NCBI GenBank assembly: GCA_004369045.1
Contig: ML213512.1
Location: forward strand, 925,510 to 989,509
Origin: Heliocybe sulcata
Taxonomy: Eukaryota > Basidiomycota > Agaricomycetes > Gloeophyllales > Gloeophyllaceae
Direction of reading: 5' to 3'
Length of the DNA: 64,000 nucleotides
The notes beneath the pieces were generated by a model, which saw nothing but the letters and a program-made list of their open reading frames with translations, was not told the DNA's origin and did no database searches. Of this stretch, positions 32,280 to 44,264 are shown piece after piece. The translations under genes were made by a program, and so were the position numbers. Position 1 is the first letter of the stretch, and each line of letters starts with the position of its first letter.

Positions 32280-34535
32280 TCAGAAATCCCAAAGAGTCCC
32301 CTACAAGGCGAAAGATATCAGAAATCTTGACACCAGCTCATCACTAGAAGGAACTCACGAAGGCTGGTATTCCCGCTTCCTTGCATCCCTCCATAAGCTC
32401 CTGGTTGCCCTGATAGTTGGATGTGATGAAGACGACCTCTGCGTTCCACATTGCATAGGTCTCCTTGACCAACTTCACTACATCCGGGCGTCCTCCTACC
32501 TCACAGTAAGCAATAGCTCACAAACTGTTGAATCGATCTCTTACCTCGTTGCTTGGAGTCCCAAAGACAGTACCGCTCAGGGCCTAGGTGACGATGGATC
32601 AATCCCGAGATTGTCGGACCGAACGTCTTCTCCTGATCAGAGCCGATCCAGATCAAGTACCTGATACCGCGATTAATTGATTGTTCACGACGCGTCTCTA
32701 GCGAGTAGCAGTACTAACCAGTTAGGACTCTAACGAATGAGATGGCGCGCAATCAGAGCACGAAAGAAGACCGGATGTAGGCTGCATACCTGTATACAAG
32801 TGGACAGCGCAGCTCCCAGACCAGTACCAGTGCAAACACGAATACCACTGCCAGGCGAGTAAATATTAGGCAGTTCGCATCGGATAGCAGGATCCTTACC
32901 GCTTGTACAATGCAGACGTGTTTGATACGCCGGCGAACTACGCGCAGACTTACATCAGCGGCGTGATTGGCAAGGCAACTTAATGTCTCACCTTCAACTG
33001 GCGTGTCCAGAGGTGCGAGGGGGGATTGTTAATAAGGCTCTTCGTGAAGTCGCCCTGGACACCGCAAATGAGGTAGTGGTACTTGGCGTGTGTCCCCTCA
33101 CTGACAAGACACAAGTTAGCCCTGGCAAACAGGTATTCTTCGTTGACGTACGAGATGATACCGAACGCGTGATACTCCATGACAGCTGAGCGAGAGATTC
33201 TCGCCAACAGACCTTGCTGCATACCGCGCTCGAATTTGAGAACTGCGACCTTGGGAGAGGGCTAGTTGCAGGTCAGTATCATTTCGCACATTCGGAATCC
33301 TTCGGTACGTACAAGTTCTACTTCTACTTTCACTTTGCGGGTGGTGATCCAAGGAATAGCGATACTTCATTGAACTTAGTGACGACTTCCACTTTCCTCG
33401 ACGTGAGTTTGCTACTTACAATACAGCCATGCCGACAGCAAACCAGAAGTCTTGGTGACGGAGCACTTGGACGCCATGAGGATTCCAGGAATGCGTTCCG
33501 AGGTCGTAGCTGTCGCCCAGCAGTACAAATATCCAAGCTGTTAGTTTTTTGTTAGTTATGCTGCATGCCGAATACAGTTCAAGTACTTACTAGCTCCCAG
33601 AGACGTCCTACGGAGCCAAATGTGAGTAACGATTTCTCTTGCAGACTTACGCAGCGTACTCACCATCCCATAAACCGGTGGTGACGCTCGAATACACTAA
33701 GTATATGTCGTAAGCCAGGAACTTTGCACAGAGCCAGGAAGGTCGCTTACTTGTGGTGCGTATTACGGACCCAAGGGAAAGCGCTGATAATAGTGATACC
33801 GACCGCGATGGTCGTGATCACCCCCATGGCAAGGATAGCCTTGTGCTCGTCCTTCTGATCGTTGAAGATCAGAACCAGACGGAAAATCAGCCATGCGAAT
33901 CCAGAGGCTCCACATCCCGAGTGGATACCTCCCAGGTGCTGGAGCGTGGATGTGCAAGCGAGACGGAACCACAGGGGTGTCCACTGGAGGACTTGCGGTC
34001 AGTCAAGTTTATTTATGCAGAGATACTCTCCTACCTTTGCAAAGAGTGTGTTGACTGTGAGATACAGGAATCGGCCAAATAGTTCATTCCGGACAAGGAT
34101 TGCGACCCAAAGATTACCAAGCGCTACCGAACCGGTGGACTTTCTGGGATAATGCCAGACGTCCAAGCCAGCGAGAAGGATGCCGATTAAATTGAAGGTA
34201 ACGACTACGGTAAAGAATTTACTGTGATGGCGTATTCAATGAAAGCAGCAAGCGGGATAGTCCCGGACAACGCACCGATACGTGTTGTACCAGAGCAGGA
34301 ATCGCGTCCAGCGGTTAGCACGCTTCCATGTCGCTTTACCGGGAGCAAGCTTCTTTGGCGCTGGTGCAGGCGCAGATGCGGTGACCTCTACCTTTGTCAC
34401 TATGTCCGTGGTGGGCTTGCTGTTGTTCAAGTCCACATAAGTGAGGGACAGTCTCGCGTTGGTATTCGGGAAGGAGATGACGTTGTCGAGGGTGCCCTTC
34501 TCCGGGTCGTTAATAGCAACGGCGCGTTCAGACAT
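32280..34535 (-). CDS. TmpA-like multi-pass integral membrane protein
   Basis: A many-exon gene from ATG 34,535 (MSERAVAINDPEKGT) to TGA 32,282-32,280. After a cytosolic N-terminus ending in a Pro/Ala/Lys-rich patch, membrane segments follow (FTVVVTFNLIGILLAGLDV; region around GGIHSGCGASGFAWLIFR; AILAMGVITTIAVGITI). The histidine and glycine pattern HLGGIHSGCG is shared with fungal TmpA-type proteins. The C-terminal half is soluble and ferredoxin-reductase-like, with YLIWIGSDQEKTFGP, GRPDVVKLVKETY and VVFITSNYQGNQELM. TmpA in Aspergillus nidulans affects asexual development. Redox activity is an inference from the fold. A clean set of joins was readable at the 3' end; the middle is less certain. 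Confidence 0.7.
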
Positions 34536-37475
34536 GACGAGAGGATCAGCAGAGACCGAGGTACTGGATGTCGCGGTGACCGGAAAGAAGCAAGGATCTG
34601 CAAGAAGAGAACGAAGGGCGGGAGGGATCTCTATCTTCTGCTGGGGCTCGCAGAGAAGGGTAACTATCCGGGACCAACCAGAGGGCCTTTATAACACAAT
34701 GGACTGTAACCAATAAATCACCTTTTCTCATCTGGAACGGAGAGAAGTTGCAGTCAAGCTGCGATATTTGATTGACAGCCGGAAATATGACGAAGCCGTT
34801 GCGCTCTAGCGATGGCTGTTACCTGTGTGAGCCAGGCAGAAAATAGATCATTTGAGACATCGGATTTCATAACGGCATAGTGAAATACAGCCTCTCGCAG
34901 ATAGCATAGACGCCACAGCGCAACTGTGATAGATCGGGCACAAGATCTAAAGATGGGTGAGCGTGAGAAAGCGTGCAGTGCGAAGTCGTCGGCCTCGGAA
35001 AATCGAGAACCGTCTACATCGCATCTACCTGTGAGGACTGCCTCCTGCGTATGGATCAACTCCGTTGTCGAAACTCGACGACAGGCACAGATAGTGTCTG
35101 CTAGTATCCGTGCTGCAGTGTTTTAGAGCCTGAGAGCGCCTTCACACTGTTTGACATGAACGCAAGGTGTCTAGGTTCACTGCCTGTTGTCTGTCCCATG
35201 CGGAGCGAGTCAGTGATGTTCCCATTTGCTTTGATGTCGTCTTTTAATCAAATCACTCGTGGATACTTCAAGCCAACTTCGGACTCGAGGGAGTGAGTCT
35301 TTGAGCTATTTTAGCATGACGTGAGACATTCTCAGCGCTCTTGTAGGAACTAGTGTCTAGTGGAAGCTTCCGCCCGCTGCATATCGGATTCCGACAACGT
35401 TCCGACCCTTGTTTCACGCTCTTGTCGACGACCGACGCTATTGCAAGGCTGCGCTGACTCGAACGGTGATACTACCGCGCATACCAAAAGCGACTACGAT
35501 TACAATTATAGAAGTGAAGATGGTATGCATCACCGCGTGCGACCTATCCCAGGCTTCGGAGAGATTATTTGTCTATGTGGCTTTTACACTCTCTCCGGAT
35601 TGCGTACGTGGGCTCCTTCAAATACTCCGAAATAGCGGAAACATACAGGTGTGCGCATGCCGGGCAATCGACCTTTGATCCGCAGGGGTACTGACGGTGC
35701 CGGTTCTGTCGGTAAGCGACTATTGCTCCCTCGATTGGCGCTTCTTCCTGGGCGATCCTATTTCAGTGCTTGCTGCGATCAATCCCTGCTGCTCGCAGTT
35801 ACCACATCGTTGGGAACGTTGATCAGTTGTCTACCGCAGCGATCCTTTGAGCCGTTGATATGAAGCCGATATTTCGTCCTACAGGGCAAAAGCAAAGCAT
35901 ACTCAGCCAGTGTCGATTGCACTTAATACGCGCCATCGGCTGGCTGATGCAGTAGATCCACCCTTGCTTGACTTGCTGTGATACGTCACTCGTGGCTGCT
36001 CCTTTATTCATACCTCCACCAGACGGCTCGGCTAGCGTGTCTTTGCATGGGAACCCATCTTGAATTTTGTGGATGGGCATCTCGTCACCTTTGGCCGCAT
36101 CAATGTTTGATACTATTTTTATTTTTATTTTATGATATTGGTGTGGACTTGCTTCCAGGACCTTCTTGTTGGTCCATTTCTCCAGCATTTGATGAGCTTC
36201 AGCAATGGAACCTGATGTTTCCATTGTCATGCTAATGCAGGCGATCTCTTATGCGGCTCTCTTCTTTGACCCTTCTCGCATGGGCTGAAATTACTTGGAC
36301 TATCGCTACCCATCCATGTTGAGCTCAAGAGATGCAAAAGTTGCCTTACCATCTTCGAGGCCTCTGTCCATAATGCATATGCGCAAGTTCTACAACCGTC
36401 ACATAAATACCCGGATTCTGGTATTTTCCAGTTGTGATGAATTTTGCGGGTCAACCTACGGACTAGTCTAACGGTTGGTGTCCTGTTTCTCGGATACCCG
36501 AGAATATCCTACCGAGATACCGGGCGATGAATTGAACCGAAGTTCACTGCTAGTACTTGGTACCTAGCAGTGCCTCTAGGTGTGCACAATGTGCGGTCGG
36601 CAGGACCTTCTACTATGCAATTCAGTCCATCTAACGTCTCTTGTGATTCGCTGAGGGTCCGGCGTTACATAATCAATTTTGTGGCGGGAGCTTTCGTGTG
36701 CGACTTTCGAATCATGGACAACTAACCTGCGCCCTGACTCGTTCAAGCTGCGAATTCCAATGGCCATGGACCCCTTTGTTGCCACTTGCATCACTTGTCG
36801 TTCAAGGTTATTCTTTATCAGACGTGCTAGGTATGTCGCCGAAACATCCATGTACCGCGTAACTCATGAGAAAGTACTAACTCTACAGATTAGCTCACAT
36901 TCGACTCCGCACCTCGTTCTAGACGGCCACATCACTGTCCCTATCGCCATGACTTGCTGAGTCACTGTTTATGAAATGAGACCGCGAGCAGTAAGGTGCC
37001 GCAGGCATCTCAATCTTTGGCCATGGGAATATTTACCTCAGTACAAAAAGCAAGCATCCGCCCGCATATCGCAGATCGAACACTTACTGATTTTTCTCTT
37101 GTCACCACTGTCTTCCCATGGCTGACAGATTAGACGCGCAGGGCATACGCTGCACAAGGACGCCGCACAGCCTGAGAGCGCCGTGGCGGCCTCCTGTATT
37201 GCTCACGTCACCAGTAGCTTTGCCCAGGCGCACTTCGGGATCGGTCGCTGTTCCTATCAGCTCATCACAAATACCTTTCATTCTCATTGCTGTCGATGAT
37301 CATGACGTATCGCGCTCGATACCGGACTTGCCGCCGGCGCCGTCTTGACCCAGGTGCCTTCAGGTTGGCCGTCTGCTATGCGAGTCAAAGCGACAGGCCC
37401 ATATCATATAATGCAATGGCATTGCCGACTATCTATTGGCATTGTAGGTATTCCTGTCAAGAAGTAATGTGCTCA
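34536..37475. other. Long gene-free interval
   Basis: About 2.9 kb between the starts of TmpA-like and the 3' end of the GH128 gene. Short open frames on both strands lack domains and coding flow. A/T runs occur near 36,110-36,130. A 28-base near-palindrome with arms CACTGCTAG and CTAGCAGTG sits at 36,545-36,572, preceded by CTCGGATACCCGAG near 36,495. I cannot support any gene. Confidence 0.45.
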
Positions 37476-38726
37476 TCACAAGAACGTGTCAGAAAACCAC
37501 TCTACAAGCGCCGGCCACATGAGTAATAGCAGCGGTAAACATATCCAAGCTCTTGGCGCAGTCATTGCTGGTGTGCCGCTTGATAAGCCAGGTACCGGGC
37601 CAGTCGCATTAGCAGAAATGTACTGTCGGCCAAGCAAATTGATCTTTCCCGAGGTGTCCATAAGCGCATCATCCTGCTCGCAGTCAGTCTTATCTAGTTC
37701 GCAAACGCCAATTGTTCGTCACTGACCTCGTTCACACCCTGCATGTCTCGCATAGCACCGAACCAAGAATATCGTTCCACCCAGTCAGTTCTATCCATCC
37801 AGGACTGGGTTGTATTCAGAAAGGTGGATATCTCTACTGCTGAGCATTGGTCGTTTGCATCATTGAAGTTCTTGTGGGTGAATGTTAGGAACGGACTTCG
37901 CCGAAACACTGAAGATTATACACCCACCTGGCAAGCCCACTCGGTGACCCAGATAGGCTTCCCAAACGTATCGTGGAAATCCTCGACGTACTGGATGAAA
38001 TTCGTGGCGTTGATGTCGTACCAATCTGGATAGTGGCTTAGTCAAGAAGACCGTCGGCTAAAAAGGCGAACATACGGAGAGCGACGAAGTCAACAGTGCA
38101 CCCTCCGTTACAAGCCTGAAGCCAGTCCTGCATCCAGACTTTCCCCGACGGCGCGCTCGACGTGGCCGGACTCCCGAGTCGGATGCCCTGGGCCCGGAGA
38201 GGCTCGATATACGTGCGCCACATGTCCGCGCCTTGCTGCGCCGTCAGATTGGATTGCCCTGACTGTTGAGGCCTTCTCGCAAGTGAGTCAAGGGCGTTTG
38301 CTGCGGACGTCATGGAACTCACTCGTTCATTCCCAGGACCGCGCTGACTCTGCCATTGCGAATGGTGCGGTTTATGGATGAAGTCCAATCTTGCTCCTGG
38401 TTCGTGCCCCACAGCATGGGTACGAACTCGAGATCTTCGTCTTGAGATATCCCGTAAGGGCTCCAGGTATAGTACCTAGACGGTCGTTAGTATTGCAAAC
38501 CCAAGCCGAGGAGCAGCATCCAGACTCACCATGACGTTTTCTCAGTACCTAGAAACTGAGCCATGTTCACCGTGTTACCATTAGGCCATGCCAACCCGGC
38601 TTTTGCGGACGATGATACATTGGCTACAGCTCGGCTCTCTATCCTTGGGTATGCGATACAGTAGTCTACGTTCATTAAAAATAGGACACATAACATCAAC
38701 CAGCGTTGAGACATCATAACGGGCAT
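37476..38726 (-). CDS. GH128 (Asl1-like) secreted glucanase with GPI-type tail
   Basis: A signal peptide (MSQRWLMLCVLFLMNVDYC) is followed by KAGLAWPNGN, WYYTWSPYG, LEFVPMLWGT, VSAVLGMNEPQQSGQSN and a Cys-bearing CNGGCTVDFVAL, all in GH128 order. Then FGKPIWVTEWACQNF carries the second conserved Glu, and WFGAMRDM lies near the end. The first conserved Glu is in GMNEP. The C-terminus finishes with a hydrophobic run (WICLPLLLLMWPALV) after small residues, resembling a GPI-anchor signal. GH128 enzymes cleave beta-1,3-glucan, so a wall-remodelling role at the cell surface is likely. One intron border near 38,074 does not keep frame as read, so a single-base change there is possible. Start could be ATG 38,726 or the next Met. 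Confidence 0.82.
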
Positions 38727-39158
38727 TTAACAAGGGGTATAGGCAGTGCCAGTCGTCCGGCTGCAGACTTGCTTATAAGCAGTGTGCATACTGTGTGGAG
38801 CACTGTCAAAGCACAAGAAACTGTCCGGGCAAGAGGAACATGTTCCTGCCGCCCGCGGGGCAGGGTGGCGCCGGAGGCTGTACCGGTGGAGTCTATCCCA
38901 GGCGCTTGCAGCATTGCCCTAGATTAGGGTTCGTGGTGTGCTTGGGAGGCCCGCATTGGCGTTCGACCAATAGCAAGAAGGAAATGGAACGAGCTGAAAG
39001 AACGACTATAGTCATGACTGCAGATGTCATGGCAAAGGCGAGCCAGATAAGACTGATGAAAGTAGCCAACTAGTACTGTCATGATACCATACGAAGTTGA
39101 GGATATAGAGTCATGATTACCAGCTTGGCGCATCGTACGTTCAGCGAAGTGCAACGCA

Positions 39159-41639
39159 TTACCCGTTGATGAGGGACGCCCCAGTCTTGTCAACCGACAA
39201 TCTAACTCTATCGCCTTTGCCAACGTCCTTGAACTACAGACAAGGTTACATCAGGTATGTCCGCGGAAATGACAGATCCACGTACCGTCAGTTCCCTCGT
39301 CCGATGAAGGCCCTCGATCTCGTCAATCCTGTCGCGAACATTGTCCAGTAGTTCGTCAAACCCTTCCTGCTCGACTACGTCACGAGCAGCATGAAGGATG
39401 AGCTCAGAGTCGGGGCGGACGTCGTGGTGCACCTGCGAGTCCGTTAATCATGCCGAGAGTAGTTAACATGTTGTGGTCTCACATCGATCGCGATGATGTT
39501 AACTCTGTCCAAGCCTGTTAAAGAGTTAAGAGCGATGGAGCGGTTGAGAACCGAAATCTCGACCTTCTATGAAGTCCGGCCGGGTCATTATCTCCCTGCA
39601 TCTCCACTGATTTTGGCCCATGAACAACGTCGCGCCTCCGAGGATTCGCGTGTCACTCACATAAGGTATAGCAGGCAATTTCAGTTCATCCACCTGCTCC
39701 CCGGCCGTCAATTGTCGCTCCCGTAGCTTTTCCTGCTCCTGCCTGAGCTTAACGAATTCCCTCAGCAGAAGCCAGCTGCAAGAGCTCCATTTTTGCTACA
39801 CAGACAGTCAAAGCATGCGCTATTACAGCGGGGATGCACTTACCTCATCCATGACATCGTCGTCGCAATCAGGAATGAGTCCGATTTGGCTTAACAGCCA
39901 AGCCTTCTCCACATCCTTCATATGTTCCGCGGCAGTAATCATGTCTCGAGCGCGCGAGACCTTATTCAGGTACGAGAGGCGTCCTCCCGTCATGTGTATG
40001 GCTCTCCGCACGATTTCCTCATCCTGCGGTGGCTGTTTGGCGTCTGTGCGCATCTTGCACGAGGCACGGGTCGCATCACGGTTTTCCAGGTCGTATATAG
40101 ACAGCACCTTGATACGAATGTCAGACTTACAAACAACACCGTCCTTGAAGCGGCTGACCTGCATGCGACTTCCGGATTTGCCTGCATATTATTGTCAGCC
40201 TCGCTGATATAGGGGAGCTGTATTCGGGCACTCAACGCAGTACTTGATATGGCCAGAAGTCGTCGCTACCAGTCACTTAGCGTCGCATCAGTCATGGCGC
40301 AAAGAACGACTTTACCTGGTGAAGACAACTGTGAGAATACCTGAAAGATATTGTTATGTGGTTGTAGCAGTGACATGAGCGAGGTTGGTTACCACTAGCT
40401 GCCCACGACTCCGCATGCTGCTGCAACAGCAAGAGCATGTTTTGTCCGTCTTCATCATTATGGAAGAAATGGACGTTGTTGAATATAAGGACCAAAGGCT
40501 TCTTCCTCTTCTCAGCGCACCGCAGTGCTACCTTTTCGACCTTGTTCATAGCTATCATGGTCATTCAAAAACGACTTCGAAGATCAGCAACACGGATACG
40601 AACCTCGTTCAATGTCTAAGGCGGGTCCGCCTGATGCAGATAACTCAGTGTAAAGCAGCAAATTACTTGCGCACGAACGCGCACCTTCTCTTGGATCCCT
40701 TCTTTGAAAAAGGCCAGTCTGAGAGTCCTCATAGAACTCGAAGTTCAGAGCCTTCCCTAAACGCAGCCTGAAGACCTCAATGTCCGGATGAGCATCGCAG
40801 AATGCAACTCCATCCGCCTGAATGGCCTGCATGGCATCAAAGATCATCGTAGTCTTTCCAACTCCCTATTTCCCTAGTGTTGTCAGTCGAGGTAGCGTGA
40901 GGAAGGACAGTGAATATCACCTTCGGGCCGAGTAAGACGAAGTAATGACCCGTCTCTTTACCTTTGACGACGCGGTCAATAAGATCTTGCTCTTTGCGTC
41001 TCATGTGCTCTGTCCATGGGACGTCGTTGTCGACTTGAAACTCGTCATAGTCCACGGTACGCTCCTCGCTCCGCTTGCCCTGGTTTGCGAGCTCCAGAGC
41101 AGGGTCGTACCCGGCGGAGAAGGCTTCCTCTATCTGCACGGCATGAACATTAACTCCAAGCTTAGACAGAACAATCAAGGACGCCGTACTTTGTTTAGTA
41201 CGTTCCTCTTATACCAAGAGACGTACGCCACGCCACCGATAAAGACTAGCATTATACGATACGAAGTTAAGAAGCCCTAGTCAGTTCAACTAATACCAAT
41301 GGACAACCATCATCCGCACATTGAAACCCTCTTACCTATCATCAACCCGACCACAGTCGTAACCGCAGCATCCTTCAAACCAGAGCTCGAGAAGGTCGGG
41401 AACTGAGGCCCAATATTAACAGGCTGGAATACACCTCCATCCGCCTCCACACGGTGCGCGGAAGTCTCGGGATCGCTTCGAATCCTCAAGCGCGGCCTGC
41501 GAGGCGCTTTTCGGCTCGCGTTTCTCGCGATAATACCAGAATTCTGCCCAGAATGCTTGGGATGGAGATATACCACAGACTGCTTGATATAGCGTAGAGC
41601 AGCTGCGTTCTGCCTCAAGGAAAACATGAGAACTAGCAC
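39159..41639 (-). CDS. AAA-type P-loop ATPase of a fungal membrane/mitochondrial family
   Basis: The N-terminus is Arg-rich and presequence-like (MFSLRQNAAALRYIKQ), then hydrophobic segments occur (AAVTTVVGLMIG; MLVFIGGVAYVSWYK). The ATPase core has HYFVLLGPK joined across an intron to GVGKTTMIFDAMQAI (Walker A), and KPLVLIFNNVHFFHNDEDG in the Walker B place, with Asn-Asn instead of Asp-Glu. A C-terminal helical and winged-helix-like part follows. The final exon (FKDVGKGDRVRLSVDKTG) ends at TAA 39,161-39,159. Members resemble mitochondrial YME2/RNA12-type ATPases, but that link is loose. One join near 41,275-41,280 needs one G fewer to keep frame. The N-terminal start is uncertain. Confidence 0.65.
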
Positions 41640-41984
41640 AGCCGGTAGACGAGATCATATTGAAAGTGCGGCTTGGCACGCGCCACAAGTTGTTACGTGG
41701 CGTGGCTTCGGACGCGCGCCGAGTGCAGACGCGACGCGCCGTCGGACTTTCAAACGCCAACTCCATTTTGTTCCGTCTCTTGTATATGTGGCCTGCGTAC
41801 ATCCTCCGACTCCTGAAGCTGAAGGTTCCTCCCTGATGCGTTCGCCAAACTACCTGGCATTGCTCCAAATTTCTAACAGATACGCTCAGGCAATCGGCAC
41901 GATTAATTCATAATGATATCAGACTTGACGGAATTACGCTATACAATATACTTTACAATCTATCTACTGCATCGTATTTTTCAT

Positions 41985-43172
41985 CTAGATGAACTGCTTG
42001 ACCGACTCGATGGTGTCAACAATGCTCTTTTCCAGGGAGATATAATTGATACCAAGGATCTTGCGCGACTTGGAGTTGTCGGCCTCAGACTTGGGGTCGA
42101 GGTCCTTCTCATTCCAGCCCTCCTTCGGGAGCTTGTCCGCGTACTGCGGGAAGTGCTTCTTGATAATGGACGCGACAGCGTTGTCGTTGAAGCCGCCAGC
42201 TGATGTGATAAAGCGCTCTCCCGCCGCCTCTGGGAGAAGGGCTGCCTGGATATGCGCTTGTGCGACGTCACGGACATCTACGAAGTTGCTGAAGGGGGAG
42301 CGAGGCTCGAGCTTTGCTTTTGAGCCGGAGACGTAGCTGTAGACGAAGGCGACTGAGGTGTTGAGCTCCTCTGCCTTGGCGACGTAGTGGATTGCGGGGC
42401 CGAAGACATATACGGGGTTGATCACGGACAGCTCGAACTTGGGCTGCGAAAACATGAGACTGCGGTCTCACGTATAAGACGGCTGACGCTCACCTTGTTC
42501 TGCTCCACAAACTTCCATGCGGACCGCTCTGCCTCGTTCTTTGATGCAAGGTAAGCTGTGCCACCATTAACGTCCTTCCCTTCCTTCTCCACAGACTGGA
42601 TGGCGGAGTCGTTCCAGTCTGCCTCCGTATAAAGGTAGTTCGGGTCCTCAGGATGGGGCTGCATCATAGCAGCGAAGGAAGATGTGACGACAACTCGCTT
42701 CACACCCTGGCCATGTTCGTGAACGGCCGACAGGAGAGATACCGTGCCATTAATCTAGTTTCGTTCAGTAAGTTACATGTATTTCGCAGGATGTGAAGTA
42801 GATAATTACCGCAGGGTGGAGAAGGTCTTCATACGGGTCCTTGAAACCGAAGAAGAAGGGGCTTGCGACGTGGAACACGTAGTCAACGCCTAACAAACGG
42901 AATGTCAGCAGCCGTTAGCACTAATAGAGAGGAATTGCCTCCATACCTTTCACAGCTTCCGCGAACGACTCTTTCTTCTGGATATCCTTGACTTCGACAG
43001 TCTCAAAGCGATCGCCCGCCTTGAAGGTGTCGTGGAGCCATTGTGCCTTTGCTTGCGCACGAACAGTGCCCCGAACGTACCAGCCCTTCTCCAAGAGCTG
43101 CTGGGCGATGTGGGCACCGATGTAGCTGGTAACACCAGTGATAAGAGCCTTTTGCGACGTAGAGGCAGACAT
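41985..43172 (-). CDS. Extended SDR, GRE2/dihydroflavonol-reductase-like NAD(P)H reductase
   Basis: From ATG 43,172 (MSASTSQKALITGVTSYIG) the protein shows an N-terminal Rossmann fold with LITGVTSYIGAHIAQQLLE, VDYVFHVASPFFF, the active-site serine region VVVTSSFAAM and the catalytic YLASK (Tyr-x-x-x-Lys). The C-terminal part includes FELSVINPVYVFGPA and FVDVRDVAQAHI and ends KQFI at 41,985. Four or five exons, all in phase. In the glycine motif the middle glycine is serine (GVTSYIG), a mild departure from GxxGxxG. Relatives reduce aldehydes, ketones or methylglyoxal in the cytosol. Substrate unknown. Confidence 0.85.
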
Positions 43173-44264
43173 AATGCGGGAGACAGGTAGTTAAGTAGTG
43201 CTGTGGTAAAGGATGAGAAATGTAGGGACCCATACCGTCAGCCTCCCTGCGCTTTTATAGTCCTTGCGGGCTGCCTTCGAATCGAAACTGGTTGGTCATC
43301 AGCACCGCTGAGGTATGACGATACTCTGCCGTTTGCATCTGTGTAATCTGAACTGTAATCGGCGTTCCTTGGATTTCTTTCGGAAGTCTTACCAAGGTGG
43401 AATGAAGCGGCCCCGGTCGCCTAGGCGAGATCCCTTACCCGATCGCTTCTTGAACGTTCTCGAAAAAGCGGCGTCATGTTGCTGCATTTCTATCTCCTCG
43501 TCCAACTTATGTTCATGCTGGCCTTTGTTGGCTTTGGCCTAAGGTGGGATATGCTCCATTTGTCTTGTTCTTCATCGCTTTCTCGGTCGTATGACCCAGA
43601 TCTTCGATCAATATTGTCTGAACGAAGCGTATTATAATGAGAGAGAGTCGTACTCTGTTCGGTGTATTCTTTGCAACGGGCTTGTATCTCTTGGTTTTTA
43701 AGTGGTCTACGAGTGTATAGGTCACCAATGTCTCGCGATGCCAGATTAGTACCCTGAACCATATGCATACCTTTCGCAAGAGCGCGTCCGATAGTACCGC
43801 AACAGTGACCTAAAATCTGCATTAATGTATTTGGCAGGGATATTACCCACTGAAGCCAATTACTCTGCGGGTTCCGGATGAAAGGCACCAGATTGACCAA
43901 ATATTAATATTATGCTAGTTCAAACTTCAGATCGATCCCGGCGTATCGACACTGACCGGTTACTACATTACCGGTGTTCCACAGTTCGTTCTGACTCCAG
44001 CCTCGGAACCGGGTTCATTCTGACTCCAGCCTCGGGACCGGATACCAAGACGCCTCAAGGCGTGGAGATGCTTTCGCCGCGGGACGCGTTCATCGATGCA
44101 TCGGCGTGCGTTACAGCAGCCCGAGCTTCACCTGACAAAGCGCCTCAGGCGGGAGTATGGTGAGACGATATGATGAACTAAAGAACCAAAGAATATGAAA
44201 CAAAAGATGCGAGAAATGACAAGGGGGGCAGTAGGTTAAATGAATGGCCTCCCGAAACGCTTTC
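43173..44264. other. Intergenic region with tandem repeat and hairpins
   Basis: No supported gene. A minus-strand frame of 136 codons at 43,490-43,900 has low coding character and no recognised domain. The right part holds a direct repeat (43,989-44,041) and two short GC-rich palindromes: ACGCCTCAAGGCGT near 44,050 and CGCCTCAGGCG near 44,142. Confidence 0.45.
43989..44041 (+). repeat. Two-copy direct repeat, period 29
   Basis: TTCTGACTCCAGCCTCGG occurs at about 43,989 and again at 44,018, each followed by an ACCGG end. The first 13 bases also occur near 14,288. Origin unknown; possibly a remnant of a dispersed element. Confidence 0.5.

Noticed and set aside
43490-43900. 136-codon minus-strand frame
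   Set aside because: No recognised domain, unusual composition and no conserved neighbours; a second frame overlaps it with equal openness.
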